DNA from: Herbaspirillum sp. YR522
GTDB taxonomy: Bacteria; Pseudomonadota; Gammaproteobacteria; Burkholderiales; Burkholderiaceae_D
Length of the DNA stretch: 64,000 nucleotides
Assembly: GCF_000282575.1 (NCBI RefSeq)
Contig: NZ_AKJA01000134.1
Location: forward strand, 29,855-93,854
Reading direction: 5' to 3'
The position numbers were made by a program, and so were the translations under genes. Under the pieces are notes generated by a model. The model saw nothing but the letters and a program-made list of their open reading frames with translations. It was not told the DNA's origin and did not search any database. Positions 18,826 through 26,977 of the stretch are shown piece after piece. Position 1 is the first letter of the stretch. Each line of letters starts with the position of its first letter.

Positions 18826-18912
18826 CTTTACTTCCCGGGGAAAAAGGAAAATTCGGCGCGGCGGCGTGTTGCCACGCCATTGCCGCCAGTGCGAACACCA
18901 GGTTCACGACAC

Positions 18913-19842
18913 TCACTCATGCTTCTGGCCGGGCTTCACGTTCAAGTCCATGGACATCTGCTTGTTCAGGCAGACCGTGTCGGGCGCGACGCAGCGATTG
19001 ACGATATCGTGGAACAAACCGGCGTCGACGGTGCCGAACAGGCGCGCTGGTTCACGTTCGCTGGGTTTTTCCAGTTGCAGGTAGTCGGCGCGCTTCATGG
19101 TGGCGCTCTCGGCCTTGGCCTTCTTGACCCAGTCGTCGAAACCTTGCTGGTCCAGGCCGTGGAACTTGAAGCGCATGTGCGAGAAGCCCGCACCGCTGTA
19201 GTTGGCAGAGAAGCCTTCGTACTCGCCGGGCTTGTTGATGACGGCGTGCAACTTGGTTTCCATGCTCGGCATGGCGTAGATCTGGCCAGCCAGTGCCGGG
19301 ATGAAGAACGAGTTCATCACGTTCGATGCGGTGATCTTGAACTCGATCGGCACGTCGACCGGCGCGGCCAGTTGGTTGACGGTGGCGATGCCCTGTTCCG
19401 GATAGATGAATAGCCATTTCCAGTCCAGCGCCACCACCTCGACCTTGAGGGTCTTGGTCTGCGGCGTGACCGGACGGGCCGAATCGATGCGCGACAGCGG
19501 ACGATACGGGTCCAGCGTGTGGGTGGTGATCCAGGTCAGCAGGCCCAGGGCGATGATGATCAGCAGGGGCGCGCCCCAGATCACCAGTTCGAGCTTGGTC
19601 GAATGATCCCATTCCGGCTCGTAGGGCGCGGCGGTGTTGCTCTTGCGATAACGCCAGGCGAACAGCACGACCAGCGCGATCACCGGAACGATGATGAGCA
19701 GCATCAGGATGGTGGAAATGACGATCAGGCGTCCCTGTTGGGAAGCGATGTCGCCAGACGGGTTCAACACGACGGTGTTGCACCCTGTCAACAGCAGGGC
19801 CGGCAGCAGAAGCAAACCGCGACGCAGTTTTTGAGAAACCAT
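18913..19842 (-). CDS. cyoA: cytochrome o ubiquinol oxidase subunit II (lipoprotein)
   Basis: 309 aa. The N-terminus is a lipoprotein signal with lipobox LLTGC (C21), then two membrane spans and a periplasmic cupredoxin-like domain (VEVVALDWKWLFIYPEQGIATVNQL; FFIPALAGQIYAMPSMETKL) that lacks the CuA ligands of cytochrome c oxidases, as expected for a quinol oxidase. A C-terminal COX-aromatic-rich part follows. The start at 19842 was chosen because it gives a normal lipoprotein signal; an in-frame ATG at 19875 would add eleven residues. First gene of the cyo-SURF1-reg block and divergent from the MFS gene at 19997. Confidence 0.93.
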   Translation of the reverse strand: MVSQKLRRGLLLLPALLLTGCNTVVLNPSGDIASQQGRLIVISTILMLLIIVPVIALVVLFAWRYRKSNTAAPYEPEWDHSTKLELVIWGAPLLIIIALGLLTWITTHTLDPYRPLSRIDSARPVTPQTKTLKVEVVALDWKWLFIYPEQGIATVNQLAAPVDVPIEFKITASNVMNSFFIPALAGQIYAMPSMETKLHAVINKPGEYEGFSANYSGAGFSHMRFKFHGLDQQGFDDWVKKAKAESATMKRADYLQLEKPSEREPARLFGTVDAGLFHDIVNRCVAPDTVCLNKQMSMDLNVKPGQKHE

Positions 19843-19996
19843 GGAGGAAAAGTCCAGTCGTATGTAGCAGAGCATGCTAATGTAACGGCAATAAAGTGTG
19901 TTGGCGATTGGACGTTTTGTCCCACCCTGTCATATAGCCACAGCCAGGATGGGATTTTCGTACTGCGACTGAACCTCTAACAGTGGGAGACAAGCC

Positions 19997-21337
19997 ATGG
20001 CAAGCACCAGTATCCACAACGGTCAAGTTTCCGGCGAATTCAAGCCGCATTCCGACATCCCCCCATCGAGCCGCGATCATGCGGTCATCGAGCCCGGCGA
20101 AATCGCCGTTGGTGTAGTGATCGGACGAGCGTCCGAGTATTTCGACTTCTTTGTATACGCGCTAGCGTCGGTGGTGGTGTTCCCGGCCATCTTCTTTCCT
20201 TTCGAACAGAAGCTCGAGGGCACGCTCTACGCCTTCGTGATCTTTGCGTTCGCGTTCCTCGCCCGGCCCTTCGGCACGGTGATTTTCATGGCGATACAGC
20301 GGGCGTACGGACGTGAGGTCAAGCTGACGCTGGCGCTGTTCCTGCTGGGTCTTTCAACGGCCGGTATTGCCTTGCTGCCAACTTACGATCATATAGGCGT
20401 GTGGGCCATCGTACTGCTGTCGCTGTTGCGCGTGGGCCAGGGTGTCGCGCTGGGCGGCGCCTGGGACGGCTTGCCTTCGTTGCTGGCCCTGAACGCCCCC
20501 GAAAACAAGCGCGGCTGGTATGCCGCGCTGGGCCAGCTTGGTGCGCCGATCGGATTCATCGTCGCCGCCAGCCTGTTCGCCTACATGCTGGCAAATCTTA
20601 CCACGGAAGATTTCCTGGACTGGGGCTGGCGCTATCCTTTTTATGTTGCCTTCGCGATCAACGTGGTGGCCCTGTTCGCCCGCCTGCGCCTGGTCTCCAC
20701 ACCCGAATACGCCAAGCTGCTCGACGAGCGCGAACTGGAACCGGCCAGCATCGGCGAGCTGACCCGCACCCAGGGTCGCAATATCGTCATCGGCGCTTTG
20801 GCCGCACTGGCCAGCTATGCGCTGTTCCACCTGGTGACCGTGTTCCCGTTATCGTGGATCAAGTTGTATTCGCTGCGTGAACTGGCCGGCTTCCTGACGG
20901 TGCAGATCTTCGGTGGCTTCATCATGGCCATCGGTATCGTGGTGTCGGGCCTGGTGGCCGACCGCTTCGGCCGGCGCACCACGCTGGGCACGCTCGCCTT
21001 GCTCATCGCCGTGTTGAGTGCCTTCGTGCCGACCCTGATGAACGGTGGCGAGCATGGCCAGAACACCTTCATCCTGCTGGGCTTCGCCTTGCTGGGCCTG
21101 TCGTATGGCCAGGCAGCCGGCGCCGTGACGGCCAACTTCCAGCGCCGCTTCCGCTACACCGGCGCGGCCCTGACCCAGGACCTGGCCTGGCTGGTGGGCG
21201 CCGGCTTCGCACCGCTGGTGGCCTTGGGACTGTCGGCACACTTCGGCATGGCCTACGTCAGCTTCTACCTGCTTTCGGGGGCAGTCGGCTCGCTGGCCGC
21301 GCTGAGCCTGAACCGCGCGCTGGAGGCCCGCGACTGA
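19997..21337 (+). CDS. MFS transporter, metabolite:proton symporter type
   Basis: 446 aa with about twelve spans. The loop between spans 2 and 3 and the wording FLARPFGTVIFM, RVGQGVALGGAW and WGWRYPFYVAFAIN recall the MHS family (KgtP, ProP, ShiA), which take up organic acids or osmolytes with protons; the first-loop GxxxDRxGR motif is degenerate here (MAIQRAYGREVKL), while the second-half copy is clear (LVADRFGRRTTL). An N-terminal cytoplasmic stretch of about 35 residues precedes span 1. GTGGGAGA precedes the ATG. It is divergent from cyoA with a shared 154-base promoter region, so it may respond to the same redox signals. The substrate is unknown. Confidence 0.85.
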   Translation: MASTSIHNGQVSGEFKPHSDIPPSSRDHAVIEPGEIAVGVVIGRASEYFDFFVYALASVVVFPAIFFPFEQKLEGTLYAFVIFAFAFLARPFGTVIFMAIQRAYGREVKLTLALFLLGLSTAGIALLPTYDHIGVWAIVLLSLLRVGQGVALGGAWDGLPSLLALNAPENKRGWYAALGQLGAPIGFIVAASLFAYMLANLTTEDFLDWGWRYPFYVAFAINVVALFARLRLVSTPEYAKLLDERELEPASIGELTRTQGRNIVIGALAALASYALFHLVTVFPLSWIKLYSLRELAGFLTVQIFGGFIMAIGIVVSGLVADRFGRRTTLGTLALLIAVLSAFVPTLMNGGEHGQNTFILLGFALLGLSYGQAAGAVTANFQRRFRYTGAALTQDLAWLVGAGFAPLVALGLSAHFGMAYVSFYLLSGAVGSLAALSLNRALEARD

Positions 21338-21360
21338 CGCCGGTCTTCTTCGCACCCGGC

Positions 21361-21390
21361 AAAAACCCGAGGCCCGTGCCTCGGGTTTTT
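21361..21390 (+). terminator. intrinsic terminator after the MFS gene
   Basis: AAAACCCGAGGC and GCCTCGGGTTTT form a perfect 12-base stem around CCGT, with A's before and T's after. The A-tract on the left also makes it a possible bidirectional terminator, but there is no convergent gene directly to its right. It closes the MFS transcription unit 24 bases after the stop codon. Confidence 0.9.
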
Positions 21391-21420
21391 CTTTGGTGCT
21401 GTTGTTTTTAGCGCCGAATC

Positions 21421-21467
21421 AGGAGAACCCTGATCCTGATTGCCGCGCAGCTAGGAGAAACCCTGAT
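21421..21467 (+). promoter_or_regulatory. paired activator-type boxes upstream of the spore-coat-U gene
   Basis: AGGAGAACCCTGAT (21421-21434) and AGGAGAAACCCTGAT (21453-21467) are near-identical direct repeats 32 bases apart, about three helical turns. Each has a partly palindromic core AGG-n5-CCT. A possible -10 (TACAGT, 21490-21495) lies about 23 bases after the second box, which would then cover the -35 position. This is the arrangement expected for an activator that helps RNA polymerase at a promoter lacking a good -35. The regulator is not known. Confidence 0.45.
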
Positions 21468-21570
21468 TCTTGCCCCCCGCCCCCGGCTCTACAGTCGAGT
21501 TGTCCGGGCAAAGCGCTGGCGACGACCAGCGCGGCAATGATGCCAGTGGCAGGACCAGGGGAAACGAAAA

Positions 21571-22068
21571 ATGAAAAACAGCAAGTTCAGGGCATTGTGC
21601 ATGCCACTGGTGTTTGTCATGGCGCTCAGCGGCACCCAGCCGGCCAGCGCAGCCAGCGGCCTGGGCAATATCAACGTCGCATCGACCGTGATCTCGGCCT
21701 GCCTGGTGGTGGGTTCGGTGATCGCCTTCGGCGCCTATTCAAGTAGCCAGGTCGACCAGAGCGGCAATATCACCGTGATCTGTACGTTCGGCACCAGCTA
21801 CAACGTCGGCCTGGACGCCGGCAGTGGCATCGGCGCCACGACCGCCGTGCGCAAGCTCACCGGTCTTGGCGGCGGGCACCTCGACTATGCGCTCTACCGC
21901 AATTCCGGGCGCACCAACCTGTGGGGATCGAGCATTGGCACCGATACCCTGGCCGCCACCGCCACCGGCCTGCTGCAGAGCCATACCGTCTATGGCCGCA
22001 TTGCCGCCGGCCAGGCGCCCGCGCCCGATATCTACACCGACACCGTCACCATCACCCTGACCTATTGA
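21571..22068 (+). CDS. spore coat protein U (SCPU/Csu) domain secreted protein
   Basis: 165 aa. A signal peptide (cleavage near ASA-AS at residues 27-28) is followed by one SCPU domain with GNINVASTVISACLVV, a second cysteine in ITVICTFGTSYNVGLDAG (C44 and C71 probably pair), LDYALYRNSG and a terminal VTITLTY strand. SCPU domains are pilin-like subunits of archaic chaperone-usher fibres such as Csu of Acinetobacter, and of spore coats in Myxococcus. No chaperone, usher or tip gene is nearby, so this is an orphan subunit. AGGGGAAA precedes the ATG. The stop overlaps the convergent peptidase gene by seven bases. Confidence 0.85.
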   Translation: MKNSKFRALCMPLVFVMALSGTQPASAASGLGNINVASTVISACLVVGSVIAFGAYSSSQVDQSGNITVICTFGTSYNVGLDAGSGIGATTAVRKLTGLGGGHLDYALYRNSGRTNLWGSSIGTDTLAATATGLLQSHTVYGRIAAGQAPAPDIYTDTVTITLTY

Positions 22069-23171
22069 GCCGGCGCCGGCTGCGTGACCACGTCATGCAC
22101 GAAGCGCAGCTTGTCGAGCACCGGGGTCGATAACGTGAAGGGATACGAATCCGGCATGCCGATGCTGCGATTGAGGCTATTGAGGACATAGGTCAGCGCA
22201 AACCACTCGCTGGCCAGTTCATCGAAGGAACGGGTTTCGGCCGGCGGACGGGCGATCTCCAGGGACTGCTCGGACGCCTTGCGCGGGCGCAGTTGCATGC
22301 CGCAGGCAAACGCCGTTTCCAGGGTATCGAACATGTGCAGGTAATGGGCCCAGGTCTCGGCCCAGTCTTCCCACGGATGGCTGCTGGCATAGGAACTGAC
22401 GAATTGCTCGTTCCACTGCTCGGGCGGGCCCTGGTCATAGTGGCGTTGCAGGCTTTCGCCATAGTCCTGGCGCTCGTCGCCGAACAAGGCCCGAAACGGC
22501 TCCAGCCAGCCGGTGCCGGCCACCAGCCGATCGAAATAGTAATGCCCGCTTTCATGCCGGAAATGGCCGAGCAAGGTGCGATAAGGTTCGGCCATCTGTT
22601 CGCGGGCCCGTTCCCGATAGGCGGGATCGGCCTCGGCGATGTTGATCGTGATGACGCCGTCGGCGTGGCCGGTCAAGACCCGCTCGCCATGCGGCATGTC
22701 CTGCAAGAACTCGAAGGCCAGGCCGGTTTCCTGGTCGTCGACCTTGGGCACCGGCTGCAGGCGCAGCGTCCACATCGAATGCAGCAGCCGCCGCTTGGCC
22801 GTTTCCAGACGCCCCCACAGCACCCGGTTGCGCTCGTCTTCCAGCGACGGGATCACACGCGTGAGGCGGCACGAGGCACACAGTTCGTTGGGGTCCTGTT
22901 CGTCGATCATCCAGTTGCAGATGTTCTCGCGCCAGTAATTGACGCATTGGCGAAACACCCGCCCCTCGTTGACCTTGCGCACGCTGCGCCAGCGCTGGCT
23001 GGCCGGCGCCGACTGCGCCGGCTGCTCCTGCTCTTGCTCCTGCTCCACCGGCAAATAGCTGTTGATGGCCTGCAGTTCGGGCTGGTAACCCAGCATCCAG
23101 CCGCAGCTGCCGCAAAAGGTGTTCTCGAAGAACACCTGGGCGTCACAATTGTCGCAATGGAAGGTTTTCAC
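22062..23171 (-). CDS. zinc-ribbon putative zinc metallopeptidase
   Basis: 369 aa. The N-terminus has two CxxC pairs (C6/C9 and C20/C23), a zinc ribbon, and another Cys group at C76, C85, C98 and C101. A Gln/Glu-rich linker (about 43-52) joins them to the catalytic part. HESGH at 206-210 in RTLLGHFRHESGHYYFDRL is a zincin HExxH motif and EDWAETWAHYLH supplies a likely third ligand or glutamate. This matches the putative zinc-binding metallopeptidase family found next to a zinc ribbon in many proteobacteria. There is no signal peptide, so it is likely cytoplasmic. Substrate and role are unknown. Convergent with the SCPU gene. Confidence 0.82.
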   Translation of the reverse strand: MKTFHCDNCDAQVFFENTFCGSCGWMLGYQPELQAINSYLPVEQEQEQEQPAQSAPASQRWRSVRKVNEGRVFRQCVNYWRENICNWMIDEQDPNELCASCRLTRVIPSLEDERNRVLWGRLETAKRRLLHSMWTLRLQPVPKVDDQETGLAFEFLQDMPHGERVLTGHADGVITINIAEADPAYRERAREQMAEPYRTLLGHFRHESGHYYFDRLVAGTGWLEPFRALFGDERQDYGESLQRHYDQGPPEQWNEQFVSSYASSHPWEDWAETWAHYLHMFDTLETAFACGMQLRPRKASEQSLEIARPPAETRSFDELASEWFALTYVLNSLNRSIGMPDSYPFTLSTPVLDKLRFVHDVVTQPAPAQ

Positions 23172-23183
23172 GGGATGGCCGTT

Positions 23184-24080
23184 TCAGATGAAGTGTTCGA
23201 TCACGATACGGGCGGCATCTGCCACCACGTCGTTGCGCATCGGCGCATTCTCGGCAGTCTGGGTGAAGTAGATCACCAGGACCACCGGCGATGCATTGGT
23301 CGGCCAGATCACGGCCACGTCGTTGGTGGTGCCGTAGTCACCCGACCCGGTCTTGTCGCCCACCTGCCAGTCGCGCGTTACGGCGGCGCGGATGCGGGCG
23401 CCCCCGGTGGTGTTGCCACGCAACCAATCGATCAGCATGCGCCGCTGCAAGGCGGGCAGCAACTCGCCCAGCGTCAGCTTTTGCATGGTCTGCGCCATCG
23501 CCTGGGGGGTCGTGGTGTCACGCGGGTCCCCGGGGACGGCGCTGTTCAATGCGGTCTCGGTGCGGTCCAGCCGGAACTCGGTGTCGCCGATGCGGCGGGC
23601 ATAGTCATTGACCGCACCGATGCCGCCGAGCTCGGCAATGAGCAGGTTGGCGGCAGTGTTGTCGCTGTATTGCAGCGCCGCCGCACACAGGCCCGACACG
23701 GTCATGCCGGCGCCCACCGCCTTCTCGGTCACCGGCGAATAGCTGACCAGGTCGCGGGCGCCGAAGCGCAGGCGGCGCTGCAGCAGGGTCGAATCTTCCA
23801 GGCTGCGGTTGAGCACCGCGCCCACCAGCACGATCTTGAAGGTACTGCAAAACGGGAACCGCTCGCTCTGGCGGTACCCCACACGGTCCGAGGATGCGCC
23901 GCCGGCATTGTCGATGGCCATCACGCCCAGCCGGCCGCCGGATTTCTTCTCGAGCTCGGCCAGTTTCTGGGCGATCACGGTATTGTTGTCCGGCTTGGGA
24001 GCGCCCACGGCGCAGGCGTTCAGCAGGGTCGACAGGCCGCCGGCGATAAGCAGGGTACGGCGGTTGGAAGAGTGCGTCAT
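23184..24080 (-). CDS. class A beta-lactamase
   Basis: 298 aa serine beta-lactamase. Active-site motifs are complete: S79-T-F-K82 (Ambler S70xxK), SDN at 139-141, E175 with ALN after it (E166xxLN), and KTGSGDYGTTND starting at K243 (KTG box). The serine after KTG and the GDYGTTND wording recall CTX-M-like and environmental Burkholderiales enzymes, but spectrum cannot be read from this. The N-terminus has SSNRRTLLIAGG, a twin-arginine-like motif, followed by LLNAC, a possible though atypical lipobox, so export may be by Tat and the enzyme may be membrane-anchored. No AmpR-type regulator is adjacent. The gene ends 12 bases before the start codon of the metallopeptidase gene. Confidence 0.95.
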   Translation of the reverse strand: MTHSSNRRTLLIAGGLSTLLNACAVGAPKPDNNTVIAQKLAELEKKSGGRLGVMAIDNAGGASSDRVGYRQSERFPFCSTFKIVLVGAVLNRSLEDSTLLQRRLRFGARDLVSYSPVTEKAVGAGMTVSGLCAAALQYSDNTAANLLIAELGGIGAVNDYARRIGDTEFRLDRTETALNSAVPGDPRDTTTPQAMAQTMQKLTLGELLPALQRRMLIDWLRGNTTGGARIRAAVTRDWQVGDKTGSGDYGTTNDVAVIWPTNASPVVLVIYFTQTAENAPMRNDVVADAARIVIEHFI

Positions 24081-24316
24081 GTTCGATTTCTTTGTCTTGT
24101 TGGTCTTGGAGGGACGGGCCGGGCGGCGCGACCCCGTGTCAGTCGCGGCGATGCCCTTTTAGTTCCATCGGCGCGCAAAAATCAGCATTGCGCTGACAGC
24201 CGGGGAGACGCCTGAAAAACATTCATCCCGGCACGCCCGCCAGGCAGGCGCGAAACTGCGACAATACGCCCTCTCAATACAAAAACAAGACCAATCGATC
24301 GCCTCAGGAGACCGCC

Positions 24317-25255
24317 ATGCCAACGCTTGCCCACGCCGCAGCCCGCCTGCCCGCCGATTCATCCGCCCCGCAGCCTGGTTTTTCCCGTTCGGTGCGCCAT
24401 CCCGGCCCGCCCGAACCCGAGCGCGTGGTCAGCCTGGCCGGCCCGGCGCGCACACTGGAATTCACCCTGCCAGCAGGGCTGTCGCTGCGTGACGCCATCG
24501 CCACCGCGCTGGCCGATGCCGGCATCGAAGGCGCTACGGTACGCTTCGAGAACCTGGCCGTGAGCGCGCATCACTTCCTGATGCCGGCGCTGCCGGTGGA
24601 CGACCAGCATGCGGCCTTCTACAGCGCCCCGCATGCGATCGAACAGGGAACGCTCATCGAGTACGGCTGCGCCACCTACGGCCGGCGCGACGGTGAGCCA
24701 TTCGTCCATTGCCACGCCATCTGGCGCGGTCGCGACGGCCAGCGCCAGGGCGGCCACCTGATGACCGACCAGACCATCGTCGGGGCCGACTGCAGCGCGC
24801 GCGCATGGGGCCTGGCCGATGCCACCATGCTTACCCGCTACGATCCCGAAACCAATTTCACTCTGTTCTACCCTACCCGCCTGGACGCCGGTGGCGATGC
24901 CGGCCCGGTCAACGGGGATGCCGGCGCGCGGGTGATACTGGCGCGTATCCGCCCCGACCAGGACCTGACCATGGCCGTCGAGCAGGCCTGCCAGGCGCAC
25001 GGCGTCGAGCGCGCCATCGTGCGCGGCAGCGTGGGCAGCATCATCGGCGCCGAATTTGAGGATGGACGCGTGCTGGACGATCGCGCCACCGAGATCCTGG
25101 TGCGCGCCGGCGAAGTCGTGCGCACCGACCACGGCTTGCGCGCGCGCCTCGATATCGGGCTGGTCAACCCCGCCGGGCAGGTATGGGAAGGCGTGCTGGC
25201 ACGCGGGCGCAACCCGGTGCTGATCTGCTTCGAGCTGGTGCTCGAGGAGCAGTGA
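24317..25255 (+). CDS. PPC/DUF296-domain protein, probably two copies
   Basis: 312 aa soluble protein. The first part (about residues 35-155) has VSLAGPARTLEFTLPAGLSLRDAI, then GTLIEYGCATYG and GEPFVHCHAIWRGRDGQRQGGHL, the His-rich core of PPC/DUF296 domains. The second part (about 185-312) repeats the plan: ARVILARIRPDQDLTMAVEQAC, GVERAIVRGSVGSIIGAEFED, LDIGLVNPAGQVWEGVLARGRNPV. Plant members carry AT-hooks and bind DNA; bacterial ones are trimers of unknown function. No AT-hook is present here. AGGAGA precedes the ATG. The gene ends ten bases from the convergent CheY gene. Confidence 0.7.
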   Translation: MPTLAHAAARLPADSSAPQPGFSRSVRHPGPPEPERVVSLAGPARTLEFTLPAGLSLRDAIATALADAGIEGATVRFENLAVSAHHFLMPALPVDDQHAAFYSAPHAIEQGTLIEYGCATYGRRDGEPFVHCHAIWRGRDGQRQGGHLMTDQTIVGADCSARAWGLADATMLTRYDPETNFTLFYPTRLDAGGDAGPVNGDAGARVILARIRPDQDLTMAVEQACQAHGVERAIVRGSVGSIIGAEFEDGRVLDDRATEILVRAGEVVRTDHGLRARLDIGLVNPAGQVWEGVLARGRNPVLICFELVLEEQ

Positions 25256-25264
25256 CGCCGGGCC

Positions 25265-25633
25265 TCAGGCGCCGACCAGTTTCCTGAAGGTCGGCAATAC
25301 CGCCTCGCCCTTGAATGGCTTGACGATCCAGCCCTTGATGCCGGCGGCCTTGCCGCGCTCCTTCATGATGGGCGAGTTCTCGGTGGTCAGCATGATGATA
25401 TTGACCGCCGCGTTCCCCAATTCGCCGCGGATCTTCTCGGCCATGGTCAGGCCATCCATATTGGGCATGTTGACGTCCGATACCACCAGCTTGATACCGG
25501 GGTCAGCCTTGAGCTTGGCCAGGCCATCGCGCCCGTCCACGGCCAGCGCCACGTCGAGGCCATTCTTCTTCAGGAAGTCGCCCACTTCGGTGCGCACCGT
25601 GCTCGAATCATCCACTACCAGTATCTGTGCCAT
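25265..25633 (-). CDS. CheY-type single-domain response regulator
   Basis: 122 aa, only a receiver domain: acidic D8/D9 (LVVDDSS), phosphoacceptor D53 in VVSDVNMPNMDG, T83 in IIMLTTE, K105 in WIVKPFKGE. It lacks any output domain and should act by protein contact, as chemotaxis CheY does. It is the last gene of the four-gene cassette beginning at 29398, after the CheX-like gene (40 bases between stop and this start). The likely phosphodonor is the HPt/CheA-type kinase of the same cassette, and the CheX-like protein is the likely phosphatase. Confidence 0.92.
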   Translation of the reverse strand: MAQILVVDDSSTVRTEVGDFLKKNGLDVALAVDGRDGLAKLKADPGIKLVVSDVNMPNMDGLTMAEKIRGELGNAAVNIIMLTTENSPIMKERGKAAGIKGWIVKPFKGEAVLPTFRKLVGA

Positions 25634-25673
25634 GGGCCTGTCTCTTTCGGTTCGGTTGTAGGGGGTGGGCGGC

Positions 25674-26237
25674 TCAGAACAGCTCGAGCTCGCCGGTATC
25701 GACTTCGATTTCCTGCGCCGACACCGCAAAGTCCATGTCGGCATGGGCCGAGATGCACAACGACACATGAAAACGGCGGGTATCCGGTATGTCCACCGCC
25801 AGGTGCCGCACGTGGGTCGCATTCAATGCCTGCAGGTAAGCCGCGCAACGGCTGTCGATCACGTTCGGGGTCGACATGCCCAGGTGCGGGAAGAAGTTGC
25901 CCAGGTCGCGATTGAGCACCCCGCAGCACAGGTTGCCGCATTCGGCGATGGCATCCATGAAGGCCTGGTCACCCAGCTCGCCCGGGGCGACCTGGTTCAG
26001 GCGCGCGAAGTGGGCGCGGGTGGCGACGTCAGGCGTGAAATGGAACATCAGCATGACCCGAAACAGATACGACGACACCGTCAGCACCACCATCTGGCGC
26101 TCGTCGATCCCGGCCAGGTCGGACAGCACCGTCAGCTCGGCCGCCTGCCCGGGCGGCACCAGGCTGGCGCGCAAGGCCTGGCCCAGCAGCAGGTCGAAGC
26201 CGTCCTGCGCCGACTGGCTGAGTACGGCCGGGCTCAT
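25674..26237 (-). CDS. CheX-like CheY-P phosphatase
   Basis: 187 aa. The stretch [22 protein letters not shown], with E99 and N102 in ECGN, matches the ExxN active-site helix of CheC/CheX/FliY phosphatases, followed by LGMSTPNVI as in CheX. There is one such helix, as in CheX. The C-terminal part ([22 protein letters not shown]) fits the paired beta strands of the fold. CheX proteins dephosphorylate CheY-P. It overlaps the upstream MCP-like gene by four bases and precedes a CheY gene, so its substrate is probably that CheY. Similarity is moderate and concentrated in the active helix. Confidence 0.75.
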   Translation of the reverse strand: MSPAVLSQSAQDGFDLLLGQALRASLVPPGQAAELTVLSDLAGIDERQMVVLTVSSYLFRVMLMFHFTPDVATRAHFARLNQVAPGELGDQAFMDAIAECGNLCCGVLNRDLGNFFPHLGMSTPNVIDSRCAAYLQALNATHVRHLAVDIPDTRRFHVSLCISAHADMDFAVSAQEIEVDTGELELF

Positions 26238-26959
26238 GCCGCCTGCACCAGGCTGTCGCGCGTGCGACGATTGATCTGCTCCAGTCCGATGACGGCACCG
26301 ACGATCATCTTGCCGCCGGCCTGCAGGTCCTGGAAGGTGGTGGTGGTGATGAGGTCGTTCTGGTACAGGTTGGCGCGATAGCTCTTGGACAGCTTCTCGG
26401 CCCGCTGCGCCAGCTCGCGCACCTCGGAGGCCACCACCGCGAAGCCGCGCCCATGGGCACCGGCGCGGGCGGCCTCGATGGATGCGTTGAGCGCGACGAT
26501 GACCACCTGGCTGACGATCAGCGCAAATTCGTCGTTCTTGCGATGCATCTCGCAATTGTGGGCGATCAGCACGTTCATGTCGTCGTGCCAGCGCTCGAAT
26601 GTACGCATCAACCCCAAGAGGCGGCCGATGATGTCGTGCGAGGCATCGCAGTTTTCCATCATGCGCGCCAGTTGCCCGGCATTGTCACGGCCCAGCTGCA
26701 GCATCGCCTGCTGCCCTTCCACCCGGATCTGCTGCAGTCGCTGTTCGTGCTGCAGCAGCTGCTGGGCCAGCGCGTCGCGCTGGGCGCTCACCTGCTGCTG
26801 TTGCTCCAGCGCGGCCTGGGCCTGGTGCCGCCATTGCTCGACCTGCTCAGGTTCGACCAGGCCGGCGCTGCGGCGGCGCTGACGCCGCAGCAGCAAGGCC
26901 AGCGGCGCCGCCCCCAGCAACATCCCCGACACGACTAGACCCACTTCAATCATCATCAT
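26234..26959 (-). CDS. short MCP-like signalling protein without a sensor or HAMP
   Basis: 241 aa. One N-terminal membrane span (about residues 5-24) is followed directly by a long Gln-rich coiled coil (about 38-90) and then the methyl-accepting chemotaxis hairpin tip: [36 protein letters not shown] (about 153-188, given here as two adjoining blocks in the protein). There is no periplasmic domain and no HAMP, and the cytoplasmic helices are much shorter than in ordinary receptors (which exceed 500 residues), leaving little room for methylation helices. It may serve as a docking or coupling partner for the CheA-like kinase encoded just upstream. Four-base overlap with the CheX-like gene. Confidence 0.8.
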   Translation of the reverse strand: MMMIEVGLVVSGMLLGAAPLALLLRRQRRRSAGLVEPEQVEQWRHQAQAALEQQQQVSAQRDALAQQLLQHEQRLQQIRVEGQQAMLQLGRDNAGQLARMMENCDASHDIIGRLLGLMRTFERWHDDMNVLIAHNCEMHRKNDEFALIVSQVVIVALNASIEAARAGAHGRGFAVVASEVRELAQRAEKLSKSYRANLYQNDLITTTTFQDLQAGGKMIVGAVIGLEQINRRTRDSLVQAA

Positions 26960-26977
26960 CTGCTCGCTGGTCGTGGC

